Assembly (NCBI RefSeq): GCF_019703515.2 | Contig: NC_059362.1 | Location: 23,620,826 to 23,684,825 of the forward strand | Direction of reading: 5' to 3' | DNA length: 64,000 nt | From: Myxocyprinus asiaticus | Lineage: Eukaryota; Chordata; Actinopteri; Cypriniformes; Catostomidae | Part shown: piece by piece, positions 25,480 through 35,618 of the stretch | Layout: the number at the start of each line of letters is the position of its first letter | Position numbering within the stretch: the stretch's first letter is position 1 | Translations under genes and position numbers: made by a program | The notes under the pieces: model-generated | What the model saw: only the letters and a program-made list of their open reading frames with translations | Database searches by the model: none | Told to the model about the DNA's origin: nothing

Positions 25480-26500
25480 AGCTGCAGAAGGTTCTAGTGG
25501 GGATTCAGTTTAGTCATCAGGACAAGCTCCGTCCTCTTCGGATGACACTTTGAATTTTCTAACTCCCTCACGGGGTCTAGTGCACCTAAGCGGCGATCAA
25601 AGACCGCTCGTACACTAGCGTCTATGGCTGAAGCAGATTCCATCGGGTTGGGCCGCGATCAAGAACTAGAGCAGCCTGCCGCAGCCCTGGTGGTGTCACC
25701 TGACAAGGCCCTATGGGGCAATGTTCGATGCTCCAGTGCCTAATGTGGTCGCACAGACTCGTTGCTGAAAAAGGCATTCGAATCTGCTGCCTATATTACC
25801 CATGCTGGGAATACAATCTGTCAATTACTCCTCGCTACCACCAGTACATTGGAGTCAGCAAAGTTGACCCCTCAGTTTCTCAGTTCCTGCAGACGACTCT
25901 TCCGACTATGTGCCATGTGACCTGTGAACTAGGTACTCTTACCAGCACACTTCAGGCAGCCCGCCGCCAAGTGTGGCTTGCTCAGGCGAAACTGCCTGAG
26001 GATTGTAAGAAGACTCTGCGGGACCTCCCAACCGTTCCTGGGCACCCCTTTGGGCCTAACATTCCAGAACTGCTGGAAAAGAGGGTGAAATTGTTTGTGG
26101 CTGGTGCAGCGCAATCCTGCCTTTAAGGTGCCGACAGCTCAAGCTCGCCATCGCTATACAAAGCCAGAACATGCTTTGCCATCATCCTACACCACCGCCT
26201 CAGAGCCCTCAGAGGCACCGTGCTGCTGATGATGCTCGATGTTTTTGGCCTCCTTATTGGCAGTTGCCAGGGGGACCATGCCAGCACCACCCCCCAAGCC
26301 CCCCCCCCCCCCCCGCCCCCCACACCCACGAAAAGTTGCAGCCATAAAGCCTGAAGTGCTTGGGCTGGCAGCCGAAAGTTTTTCAATGCAATACCTACAG
26401 TACTGGAGGAGCACAACAGTAGATCCCTGGGTTTTGACTACCCTGAGCAGGGGGTATGCTCTTCAGTTTTGATGCCAGCCACCCAAGTTCTCAAGGATTG
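25480..26500 (+). pseudogene. ORF1/Gag-like region of DIRS element, eroded
   Basis: This lies upstream of the RT. Open frames of up to 137 codons alternate between frames. I cannot align them to a known Gag with certainty, so the call rests mainly on position. A proline-rich stretch coincides with C runs at about 26289-26320, which may be expansion rather than ancestral coding. Confidence 0.4.
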
Positions 26501-26589
26501 TCCCTACAGTGGTCAGGGATGCAGTTTGTTTAGTGGCGCTCTCTCAGGAAAAAGAGTTCTCTGTTGGTGAAGGGAGCCACAGAAAAGGT

Positions 26590-27175
26590 TCATCCCCTTG
26601 TTCAAAGGGAAGGTTTTTATTCAACTTATTTTGTAGTTCTGAAAAAAATGGTGGTTTTCGTCCAATTCTTGATTTAAGGCATCTAAACTTGTTCCTGAAA
26701 ACTCTGCCCTTTCGAATGTTATGCGCAACCGACGTTCTTCGGTCTGTCATGAGGGAGGATTGGTTTATGAGCGTCGACTTGAAGGACGCATACATTCATG
26801 TTCCGATTGCACCTCAGCACAGGAAGTTTCTTTGATTCAGTTTTGAAAACCTAGCCTACCAATTCAAGGTCATATCATTCGGTCTGTCTCTGGCCCCTTG
26901 TGTTTTCACTGTATCTTCTATGGTCCAGAGGTATGTGGATCCTTCCTTATTTTGATGACTGGCTGCTTTGTGCCCCCTCAAGGGATCAAGCTGTCCAAGA
27001 CACCAGACTGCTTTTAGAGCATGTGCAGAAACTGGGTCTCGCTGTAAACGAGACAAAGGGTTGCCTGATTCTGGTGCAATCGGTTACTTTCATTGGAATG
27101 ACTCTGGACTCTCGTGCAATGTCTGCCACTCTGTCACATGCTTGGGCAGGTAATATTCTGCAGCTCTTGTTTGTT
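26590..27175 (+). pseudogene. DIRS reverse transcriptase remnant
   Basis: Visible motifs are GGFRPILDLRHLN, then VDLKDAYIHVPIAPQHRKFL (ending at a stop at 26833-26835), and after the stop AYQFKVISFGLSLAPCVFT. In the next frame come ILPYFDDWLLCAPS and VNETKGCLILVQS, FIGMTLDS. The two catalytic aspartates of the Y-x-D-D-type box survive as FDD. At least one in-frame stop and one frameshift (about 26935) inactivate it. Confidence 0.85.
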
Positions 27176-27399
27176 TCTGACTGGGAAGTATGTCACCATA
27201 CAGAGTGTTACTACAGCTTATAGGGATGCTGGGCTTATTCCACCTCAGACCTCTCCAGTGGTGGAACAACAGTTTGCGGTTGAACCCCACTAGACATCGT
27301 CATCGGTTGAATGTTGTTTCCCACCATTGTGCTCATGCATTGACACAATGGAATTGCTGGGAGTTTTTAATGACAGGTGTACCCCTAGGGGTCAATCCT

Positions 27400-27790
27400 T
27401 CTCATCAGGAAGTGGTCACGACTGATGCTTCCCTCTGGGGGTGGAGAGCAACATGGAATCAAAGGGGTATTTGTTGCCGTTGGTCTTCAGATCAGTCCAT
27501 GGCCACATTAACCTCCTGGAGTTACGTGCGGTTTTCCTAGCCCTGCAGTATTTCTTGCCAGTTCTGGCAGGCTGTCATGTCCTCATTTGGTCTGACAACA
27601 CCTTGACGGTGTTCCACCTGAACCATCAGGGTGGCACGACGTCGCTCAAGTCCTTGCATCTCACTCACAATATTCTCACTTGGTCTCTTCCCTGACTAAC
27701 ATCACTGAGGGTGGTTCACCTCCCGGGGTTGAGCAATCTGGTAGCAGATGCTCTCTCAAGGGATCTTCTGCATCTGGGAGAATGGATGCT
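27400..27790 (+). pseudogene. DIRS RNase H remnant
   Basis: VTTDASLWGWRATWNQRG occurs in one frame. HINLLELRAVFLAL, then WSDNTLTVFHLNHQGG occur in another, and a third frame gives LVADALSRDLLHLGEWMLHS at about 27736-27798. These are the D-A-S, E-L and S-D-N blocks of retroelement RNase H, followed by the usual A-D-x-L-S-R end. Frameshifts lie between them. Confidence 0.82.
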
Positions 27791-28384
27791 TCACTCCTAG
27801 ATGTGATGCAGAGCATATGGCATCAGTTTGGCAAAGCAGAAGTGGACGGATTCACATCAGAGGCGACCACCCATTGTCGCTTGTGGTTTGTGAGGACAGA
27901 GACATCCAGCCCGTTAGGGCAGGATGCACTGTCTCACCAGTGGCTGAACTGCCTACTTTATGCATTTCCTTCTATTCCACTGTTGTGGGAGACATTACAC
28001 AGGATCTCCCTGTGCAACCACAGGGTGCTTCTTGTAGAACCCCGATGGCCAGCCAGGCCTTGTTTTCCCATACTTCTGAGACTATTTGTGGGCAGATCGT
28101 GGCAGCTTCCACTCCAGAAAGATCTGCTATCACAGATGGTCGGTGGTGTTTGGCACCCGGATCCAGCCCGTCTGCAGCTTTGGGTTTGGCCTCTGGGTCC
28201 AACCCTCTTCTAACAGATAGTGAACCTGCTGTTGTTCATACTATTGTTAGTGCTAGGGCTGCATCCACACGTCAGCTCTACGCTGAGCATTGGAATTTTT
28301 CTCTTCATGGTGCAGGGATAGTGGGTTCGATACTACACTTTGTGAGGTTCCAAGAGTTTTGAGTTTTTTGTGACATCTCTTTAA

Positions 28385-28845
28385 TGCAGGCAAGGCAGCT
28401 TCCACATTAAATGTATACATTTGCAGCCATTTCTGCGTATCGTGTACCAGTTAATGGTTCTACACTTGGTTCCCATAATCTTGTTTGTAGTTTTTTAAAA
28501 GGGGGCCAGCCCGCAACCCCCATTTTCCTGTGTGGGATTTACCACTTGTGCTTGACTTTCTCTGTTTGCTGCTGTTTCGAACCTTTGGATTGTGGAGATG
28601 ATCACTCCGACATACAAGAAAGCCCAAAAGCCCTTGCCAGGAGGTATCTCTTGTCATTCTACCTGAGCTGTGTCTACATCTTGGGCTGCTGTTAGAGGAG
28701 ACTCTGTGGCAGATATCTGTGCAGCTACTACCTGGGCTTCTCCATGTACCTTTGCTGGCTTCTACAAGGTCAATATTTCTACCCCTCATGCTGTGAGTTT
28801 AGAGGTTCTTCAGGGATAGCCTTGACTGTTTTTCAGGTGAGTGGC
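28385..28845 (+). pseudogene. DIRS tyrosine recombinase remnant
   Basis: Fragments read AASTLNVYTFAAISAYRVPV, NGSTLGSHNLVCSFLKG, WDLPLVLDFL. At the C-terminal end GDSVADICAATTWASPCTF is followed by AGFYKVNISTPH, whose Tyr is in the position of the nucleophile in this family (inference). The arginine/histidine active-site region is shortened and frame-shifted. Confidence 0.7.
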
Positions 28846-29263
28846 ATTCCTCATGACTATGTTGGTAGTAGTCAACCACTTGTGCTTAAGCACCGCCTCT
28901 GGGGGTCAGGAGGAATGAAACAGAATGCTATGGTAACTGTGGTTTTGTGAATTCCAGATGACCACCAGAGTTTTTGTCACTTGGAATGCGTGAGAAAGAT
29001 GTACCAAGGCTGAACACTGAGCTAATGTGGCTATTATCCTCGAGGCTCAGCCTACGTCACTACATGTCTTTGTTGGTATATTCTCTCAACCTATCTATCT
29101 GGTGCTGCAATAATCCACTAGTGTTTAAGCACCACCTCTGGTGGTCATCTGGAATTCACAGAACCATAGTTACATAAGTAACTAGCGTTCCTTAAGCTAA
29201 CATTTTCAGGTTACCACTTTTTACAGTGTAGGTGGTGTCCTCAAAAGGGAGACAATAATGTTG

Positions 29264-29287
29264 TTAGGGTTAGGTTAGGGTTAGGGT
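29264..29287. repeat. Short interstitial telomere-like repeat
   Basis: Four TTAGGG/TTAGG units. G-rich relatives (GGGTTTGGGACTGGGTTTGG) follow at about 29371-29398. Confidence 0.8.
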
Positions 29288-29472
29288 CATAAATAATGAA
29301 TATTTTCTTTTTTTAAATTCTAAAAATGCTAAATAAATAAATAAATAAATGGGGTTATGGTAGGGTTAGGTATTGGGTTTGGGACTGGGTTTGGGTTAAG
29401 CACAAAGTAGCCTATAATTTGGTTTTGATGCAAACATTTACTGGCTAGCCTTTCAAAATATACTTCATATCA

Positions 29473-29853
29473 GGGGGCCTGGGTAGCTTAGCAAGTATTG
29501 ACGCTGACTACCACCCCTGGAGTCACTAGTTTGAATCCAGGGCATGCTGAGTGACTCCAGCCAGGTCTCCTAAGCAACCAAACTGGCCCAGTTGCTAGAG
29601 AAGGTAGTCACATGGGGTAACCATGGATTGCGGAGATTAGCATGAGCCTCCATGTGCTGTGAGTCTCCACGGTGTCATGCACAGCAAGCCATGTGATAAG
29701 AAGCGCAGATTGACTGTCTCAGAAGCGGAGGCAACTGAGACTTGTCCTCCGCCAGCCGGATTGAGGTGAGTAACCATGCCACCACGAGGACCTATTAAGT
29801 AGTGGGAATTGGGCATTCCAAATTGCGGAGAAAAAGGGGGTAAAAAAAAAAAA
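29473..29853 (+). mobile_element. tRNA-derived SINE, full length
   Basis: The head is GGGGCCTGGGTAGCTTAGCA with an A box at about 29484 and a B box AGTTTGAATCC at 29528-29538. The body ends GGGAATTGGGCATTCCAAAT, GGAGAAAAAGGGGG and an A tract. The + orientation is the same as the palladin gene. Confidence 0.88.
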
Positions 29854-30324
29854 GTATACTTAATTTCACTGCGCACGCATATACAGGCGGTTGCCGCATG
29901 TGTGCTACAACTGCTGTGAGATACTGGACTATTTCTCTTCAGGAGTTTTTAGACACATAAAGATGTTCTTATATTCCTTTAGACTCGAGTTATACAAATG
30001 CAGGTATCTCCAGACCTCCTCGCACACGTGCTCTTGATGTGAACATTCACTGTTGTTGTTTTCACCTTCATCTTCTTATGTTTAGCGGCAGTAACATCTT
30101 CTTCAAGTGCTTCTTCATGAAAGCAATGGCTCAATTGTGAGTGTTGCCACCTTGTGGACCCACTAATTAGTGCAAATAATTCCATGTGCATATGCATACT
30201 GTGCCTTCAGATTATACACATTATAAAAATCGGGCCATACGCTTTCAATGCTTGAGCACTCTGCTGATGACAAAGTGTAAATCACACATCCTAATGCCCC
30301 CACATGAAATCACCTAATGACCAT
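29854..30324. other. Intronic DNA, possible MITE fragments
   Basis: It resembles the CG-richer sequence near 15900-16150 (CGCACGCATATACAGGCGG, GTATACTT). No gene is seen. Confidence 0.4.
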
Positions 30325-30445
30325 AATATTGTTCTACTGCAAATCTAAAATAGCAGAAAGGCTTGTAAGGTTGGTTTAGGGATAGGGGATAGAAAATATC
30401 ATTAGCCTAGAATAAAAATAATCAAAGTCAATGGTCAATACAAAT
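30325..30445. repeat. Copy of the GTCCCC-type repeat, partial
   Basis: GGTTTAGGGATAGGGGATAG, AAAATATCATTAGCC and AAAGTCAATGG are shared with 45080-45145 and 46610-46680. Confidence 0.55.
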
Positions 30446-30745
30446 TTTATTTATCCACAAAAAGAGGGATTATCAGCCGAGATATCCAGTGTTCTTCTTT
30501 TGTTATTCTATCAATACAAAAATGTGCAATTACAGTGCTCCATGCATATTAAAATAGACACAAATGTTTCGGTCCCACCAGACCTTCTTCAGTGTTTGTC
30601 TTAATCTATATACAATGAACACACTTATATTCTTCAATCATCCAACACACATGTGATCAATTAGTCTAATACAAACACATAGCGATCATATGATCCAAAA
30701 GCCCATATCATGTGTCGGCACAGCAACCATCATCTGGAGGGCAAA
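30446..30745 (-). repeat. Unclassified interspersed repeat
   Basis: The minus strand reads ACACTGAAGAAGGTCTGGTG, GGACCGAAACATTTGTG. Phrases of this kind recur in fish retroelement ends, but I cannot assign a family. Confidence 0.35.
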
Positions 30746-32229
30746 AAACAAAACAAAATAGAATCATAGAAAACATGACAAATTAAATTCATCATTCAGA
30801 CCCTGTGGTTCAACAATATCCAATCAGAAAATACACTTACACTCATATTGTAACAATTTCTGTTCAACATTGGTACATCAACACATGGGATGTACCATAT
30901 CGATTCCACAAAATGACATCTGATCTACTGAATGACATAGCTCTACAAAGTGTCACGCAACAGGTAATTCACTATCAGCTCTATTAATCGCGCTTCTTTT
31001 CATTAATGCAAAATCTGAGTTGACGATTAGTTTTTCCAACATGCTGAAAGTCACAGGGGCAAGATAGTAAATATACAACATTGACTGAACGACATTAAAT
31101 TAACTGTCTAATGATAGGTCCCCATGATAGAAAAAAAAATCTGTGTGAATTTTATAGAAGTGTTGGTAGGGGAGAAAGCAGTCATGTATACATACTGCTT
31201 TGTGCCAGACTTTCTTCTAAATATAAAATGGGTGTGGATGCCTCTATGCATCAGTGTGTACCAGTGTGTGTTGGTTTATAAATGCTTGGATGCACGGATA
31301 TGTGTGTATGTGTGGGAGAGAATGTGTGTTTGTGTGTGTGCGGGTATGTGCACTTTCAGAGCACTCTTTGCAACAAGCTCCATAAATACCACACCCAAAT
31401 GTTCCACCTGTTTATTGACTGAAAGACTAAGAGTCACTCAGTTGGAGTTTCACTAACTAACTTTGAAGGTCTGCGCTGTTATAATCTCAATATGCCACAA
31501 CACGTCTAACCTCACCCCAAATAAAGGATTAGCTGAACTGTACACAAAACAATTGTGTTATTGTGCAAATATATAACATGCCTATGCCGGTTCCAAAAAC
31601 AGTTATCAGTGATAAGGCGGCCTATATACTTCTGTATCTCACTATCCCAGAATGCACTGATGAAGCAGGTGAGAACCATCTGTTTGACCGAGACCAGGTG
31701 CTGTTAACTCTGTTTTAGCTCTCTTTCTCTGCTACGTCTATTTTAATCCCGACAAGAAGGTATTTCTGTCTGGGACTCAATGCATTTGGTTGTATATGAA
31801 CAGCGCTCTGTAGACCGGCATTTGAACAGACCCAAGGTGCCCAAAAGAAAATTGCATTGCTCAGAGTTTGCTCTTTAAAGGCTCAGAAGGCTTAATGGAG
31901 ATCCCAGTTATGCTTCCTTTAAGCATCAACCTTTTCTCAGTTCTCCTAAAATTCCTTAGGAGAAATAAAAATGGACACAAATGAGACCATCGTTGTACAG
32001 TATGTGTGTAGAGCTATAAAAGTAATGTGAATAACATAGTTAAGATCGTTTGGTCTTGGAACAATTTGATGAGAAATGTTTTGAGTTCATACTGAAATCT
32101 CAGACATTTGATTGCAGACTTTGTTGATATCTCTTCCTGAAACTCTGAGAAGCAGGAGACAAAATAAATGTCTCCTCTTGCTCTCCATGTAATTTTATTG
32201 CCATGTAGGAGATAGAATTGAGAAATTAA
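30746..32229. other. Intronic DNA, nothing recognised
   Basis: GT-rich sequence near 31240-31350 explains the open frame there. There is no domain or splice-bounded exon. Confidence 0.5.
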
Positions 32230-32238
32230 AGAGATCTG

Positions 32239-32580
32239 GGTAACACTTCACAATAAGGTTTCATTTGTTAAGTCTATTGTTAATTACACTAGATACTATG
32301 AACTAACAATAAACAGTACTTTTACAGCATTTATTAATTTCATATTAATTTCAACATATACAGTACTAATATATTTTTTACATTTAGTTAACTGTATGTT
32401 AACATTAGTAAATGCGTTATGAACATAACTAAAGCTGAACAATTGTATTTTTATTAACTAACATTACAAAGATAAATAAATTCTGTTAGATATATTGTTA
32501 AATATATTGTTCATAAGTTATTTGTGATATCTACTGCATTAATTAATGTAAACAAATGAAACCTTATTGTAAAGTTTTAC
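32239..32580. mobile_element. GGTAACA-type element with 9-bp target duplication
   Basis: The element starts GGTAACACTTCACAATAAGG and ends CCTTATTGTAAAGTTTTAC, with inverted ends. It is flanked by AGAGATCTG on both sides (32230-32238 and 32581-32589). The interior is TTAACATTAGTAAATG-type sequence without coding capacity. Confidence 0.82.
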
Positions 32581-33066
32581 AGAGATCTGATTTGCAGTTT
32601 TTTTTTCCAGTCTGTTCACATCAAGATCTTACTAAGCAACACAAAAATATGACCATTTGTTTTTGGGTTTTTTTGCACCAATATTCAAGTTCGATGTAAT
32701 TTTTTTTTTTACATTCTCTGAAAAAAGTTCAGATACCTGAAAACATTGTTTGGCATCCACATAATAAAAATGTGACCATACCCTCTGAAAAAACAATAAA
32801 AATGGATTATTGCTGTATATTTTTGGACTTGCTTGATTCTAAACCTTTGTGTGTGTGTTTTCATGCCAAAAATTTGGACTTAGTTTAAACAGGCCTAAAC
32901 ACACTGAATACTTTCACAAATACAGTACAAGTATTTATACACTCATTGATCACTTTATTAGGAACACCTGTACACCTACTTATTCAAGCGATTATCTAAC
33001 CAGCCAAATGTGTGGCAGCAGTGAAATGCATAACATCATGCAGATACGGGTCAGGAGCTTCAGTTA

Positions 33067-33470
33067 ATGTTCACATACATCATCAGAATTGGGAAAAAAT
33101 GTGATCACAGTGATTTTGACTGTAGCATGATTGTTGGTGCTAGATGGGCTGATTTGAGTATTTCTGTAACTGCTAATCTCCTGGGATTTTCACGCACAAC
33201 AGTCTCTATAGTTTTCACAGAATGGTGCCAAAAACAAAAAAACATCCAATGGGCAGTAGTTCTGGGGACGGAAATGCCTTGTTGATGAGAGAGGTCAGCA
33301 GAGAATGCACAGACTGGTTCGAGCTGACAGAAAGGCTACGGTAACTCAGATAACCACTCTGTACAATTTTAGTGAGCAGAATAGCATCTCAGAATGCACA
33401 ACACATCGAACCTTGAGGCAGATGGGCTACAACAGCAGTAGACCATATCAGCCACTTTATTAGAACTATA
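33067..33470 (+). pseudogene. Tc1-like transposase N-terminal remnant
   Basis: The frame reads CDHSDFDCSMIVGARWADLS, then ISVTANLLGFSRTTVSIVF. This is the helix-turn-helix DNA-binding region at the start of Tc1/mariner transposases. Further DNA matches DRKATV-type sequence in another frame. The catalytic DDE region is absent. Confidence 0.8.
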
Positions 33471-33471
33471 T

Positions 33472-34494
33472 GGCACTTTTCCACTGCACGTTACGGTTTG
33501 ACTCGTCTCTGCTCGCTTTACTTTTCTGAGCTTGCTTTTCCACTGCAGTTTAGTGCAGCCTCAACGTGGGTGGGATTATACGCTGATCGTCATAGTTGCA
33601 CCGCCTCTACTGCCGTGACATCATCTTAAACGTGACACAAACATTACTGACCATAAACAATAACACGACCACTAGCTGTTAGCTACTGCTGTGCTGCATA
33701 AAGCAGTTGTTGCATAGTGATTTTACACAAGTGTAACAGTTAAATTGGCCTGGTTGTTTTAGAAGCAAGCTTTCCAGTAGCTGGTCAACTAAATAAAGTG
33801 AAGCTTCAAGCAGAATATAGAGTTAATGTAACAAAAGATACCATCCTCCATCATGGACTCCAACAACTCCGTGGCCGAGTCCAGGGCACCCTCCCGCCCA
33901 TTGCTCGCCGGTCTATTGCCGATAGATTGTGTCCATTTGGTCGAAACCACTTCCACTTTCTTCTGTTTGAACCACTCCGGCTGTTGTGGTCCTTGATGTT
34001 TCTGTATTCACTTTTAAGTTTTTTTAACTTTTCCCTACACTGTTGGTAGGTCTGGTGGTAGCCGTGTGCGGCCAACAGCTGAGACACTTCCTGAAAGTCT
34101 TTTTTGTTTCGCGTCGTTTTGTTCGTCGCTAACAAGAGGAATGTCTGCACCTCGTTTATTGACCACAGTGTGGTTTTGCGCACAGCCATTTCTTTTTACA
34201 ATTCAAAAGCTGCATGAACAAATGATACAGCTATCGCTGTTGCTAACTTTAAAACTAGCGGGTTGATGTCCCATGTCGCAAATCCAGTGACGCTGGTAGT
34301 GAAGATTCTCTCTGACCAATCAGTGATCTGCAGGGTTTTGACGTCACATATAGTATCGGCCCGGCTCGCTTGGAACCTCGACTGAGGTGGTACTAAAAAA
34401 AGTACCAGGGACCAGGTACTATCCACAATGCAAAACCCCCAAATAGCGAGCAGAGTCGAGTCGAGTCGAGCTGTACCGTGCAGTGGAAAAGTCC
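33472..34494 (-). mobile_element. DNA transposon with Myb/SANT-like ORF, nested in Tc1-like copy
   Basis: The left end CACTTTTCCACTGCACGTTA and the right end (reverse complement GACTTTTCCACTGCACGGTA) are inverted. They are followed by GACTCG-rich subterminal repeats, and GAGTCGAGTCGAG is visible at 34454-34470. The element may be Harbinger-like, because that superfamily often encodes a separate Myb-like protein. The superfamily is an inference and no transposase is present. Confidence 0.75.
33851..34189 (-). CDS. Myb/SANT-like DNA-binding protein of a transposon
   Basis: A 112-codon frame starts with ATG at 34189. Residues ~8-75 read LWSINEVQTFLLLATNK, DFQEVSQLLAAHGYHQTYQ, QCREKLKKLKSEYR and RRKWKWF. 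The leading Trp, the spaced aromatic positions and the basic third helix are those of a Myb/SANT-like (trihelix/MADF-related) domain. After about residue 80 the sequence no longer looks like the family and the frame probably runs into an intron or decayed DNA. It may be an exon of a transposon accessory protein rather than a whole protein. It is not a fish host gene. Confidence 0.65.
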   Translation of the reverse strand: MAVRKTTLWSINEVQTFLLLATNKTTRNKKDFQEVSQLLAAHGYHQTYQQCREKLKKLKSEYRNIKDHNSRSGSNRRKWKWFRPNGHNLSAIDRRAMGGRVPWTRPRSCWSP

Positions 34495-34529
34495 CATTTG
34501 TGTTTCAAATAAAGTGGTCAGTGAGTGTA

Positions 34530-35572
34530 AATTAACATACACATAAATAGAAATTCCAATACACACTGACAGGTATGTACAAATGTAGTTAACAGGCTGG
34601 TAACAATGATTGCTGCCTGTGTAAATGTGTTAGTGTGTCAGTGTGTGTGTTTGGTGTGTAAGGTGCCCACTGGACTGTGACCTGGATTGACATGGCGCTG
34701 GCACGAGAAACAGCTGAAGAAGTTTCTGTGTTTGACTATTGTGTGTCCTTAACAGAGAGAATTCACTGGGCCTCAAATATTACTGATCCCCGAAGATTAT
34801 TCCTGACCTGATGGTCAGTCTACACACAGACAGAATGCACGCACTATTAAATTAGTCCCATTATTCTCTCTCTCTCTCCCCTCCTCAAACACACCAAGCA
34901 CACTTCAAGACTCAGGTTTACCTCTTCAATTGCTTCCATGCAATTAGTGGTGCTGACTTAGGCAAGTATTACTACTATTATTGCTCATACTAAGAGAAGG
35001 AATTTCAGCAAACCCCTTAACCTTAAGTATTAAATTTTGGAATGTAACTCGTCGCGCAACATCTGTGTTACAGACATGAATTATACCTCAAATAGTGCTG
35101 CTTGGGGAGGAGAGGTAATAATAGGTGATATTACTTTTCTAAGTGATCAGATGTTCACTTTTCATCTGGTAGATGATAAAACAGGCAAAAAATCCCATGG
35201 ACTCACTCTGAAGGAGGGGCCCAAGCTATATCTGGGGGCCAGAATATCATAGAAACTTAGGAGTGTACTCTTTTGACTTGAGCCAGTGGAATTGAGCAAG
35301 AAAGTCTTGAATTCAATTCAAGGCCAATTCAAAAAACAGAAAGCAAAGTCAAATATTTCAAGTAACATGGGAATGTTAATTTGAGGAAATGCTGGATGAA
35401 GCCACAGTAGCGTTTGCATAAGATAGAATCAAAAAGAACCAATTGAGAATGGGCGAAATGGAAATGTACAAAAGAGTTGGAGTGCAACTGAATCATTATT
35501 CACAGTGTGTCTCTCTCTCCCTGTTTCTCTCCTCAAGTAGACTTTTGCATTTCAGCCTTGTGCTCCCTCCCT

Positions 35573-35618
<46 letters not shown>

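Larger units (their letters stand above)
25386..29190 (+). mobile_element. Degenerate DIRS-like retrotransposon
   Basis: The order along the + strand is: a poorly conserved ORF1/Gag-like region, reverse transcriptase, RNase H, then tyrosine-recombinase remnants. RNase H directly after an RT with a YFDDWL box, and a recombinase instead of an integrase, are typical of DIRS elements. No LTRs are seen. Towards the right end, two related segments (from 28877 and 29118: TTAAGCACCGCCTCTGGGGG and TTTAAGCACCACCTCTGGTG) form an imperfect direct repeat, as DIRS terminal structures can. Frames are broken by stops and frameshifts throughout, so the copy is dead. Both outer ends are approximate. Confidence 0.82.
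32940..34527 (+). mobile_element. Tc1-like element interrupted by another transposon
   Basis: It is flanked by TA (32938-32939, 34528-34529). Its ends CACTCATTGATCACTTTATT and (reverse complement) CACTCACTGACCACTTTATT are inverted. Positions 33067-33470 carry a transposase N-terminal relic. The rest of the transposase is missing, and a 1-kb element lies at 33472-34494. Confidence 0.85.

Noticed and set aside
26509..28362. Several + strand frames of 84-204 codons as separate genes
   Set aside because: They carry pieces of RT and RNase H in different frames in DIRS order. They are fragments of one dead retrotransposon, not host genes.
29473..29545. Functional tRNA gene
   Set aside because: A and B boxes are present, but the sequence continues into a repeated SINE body and the same head recurs at 18194, 40893 and 53264 on the minus strand.
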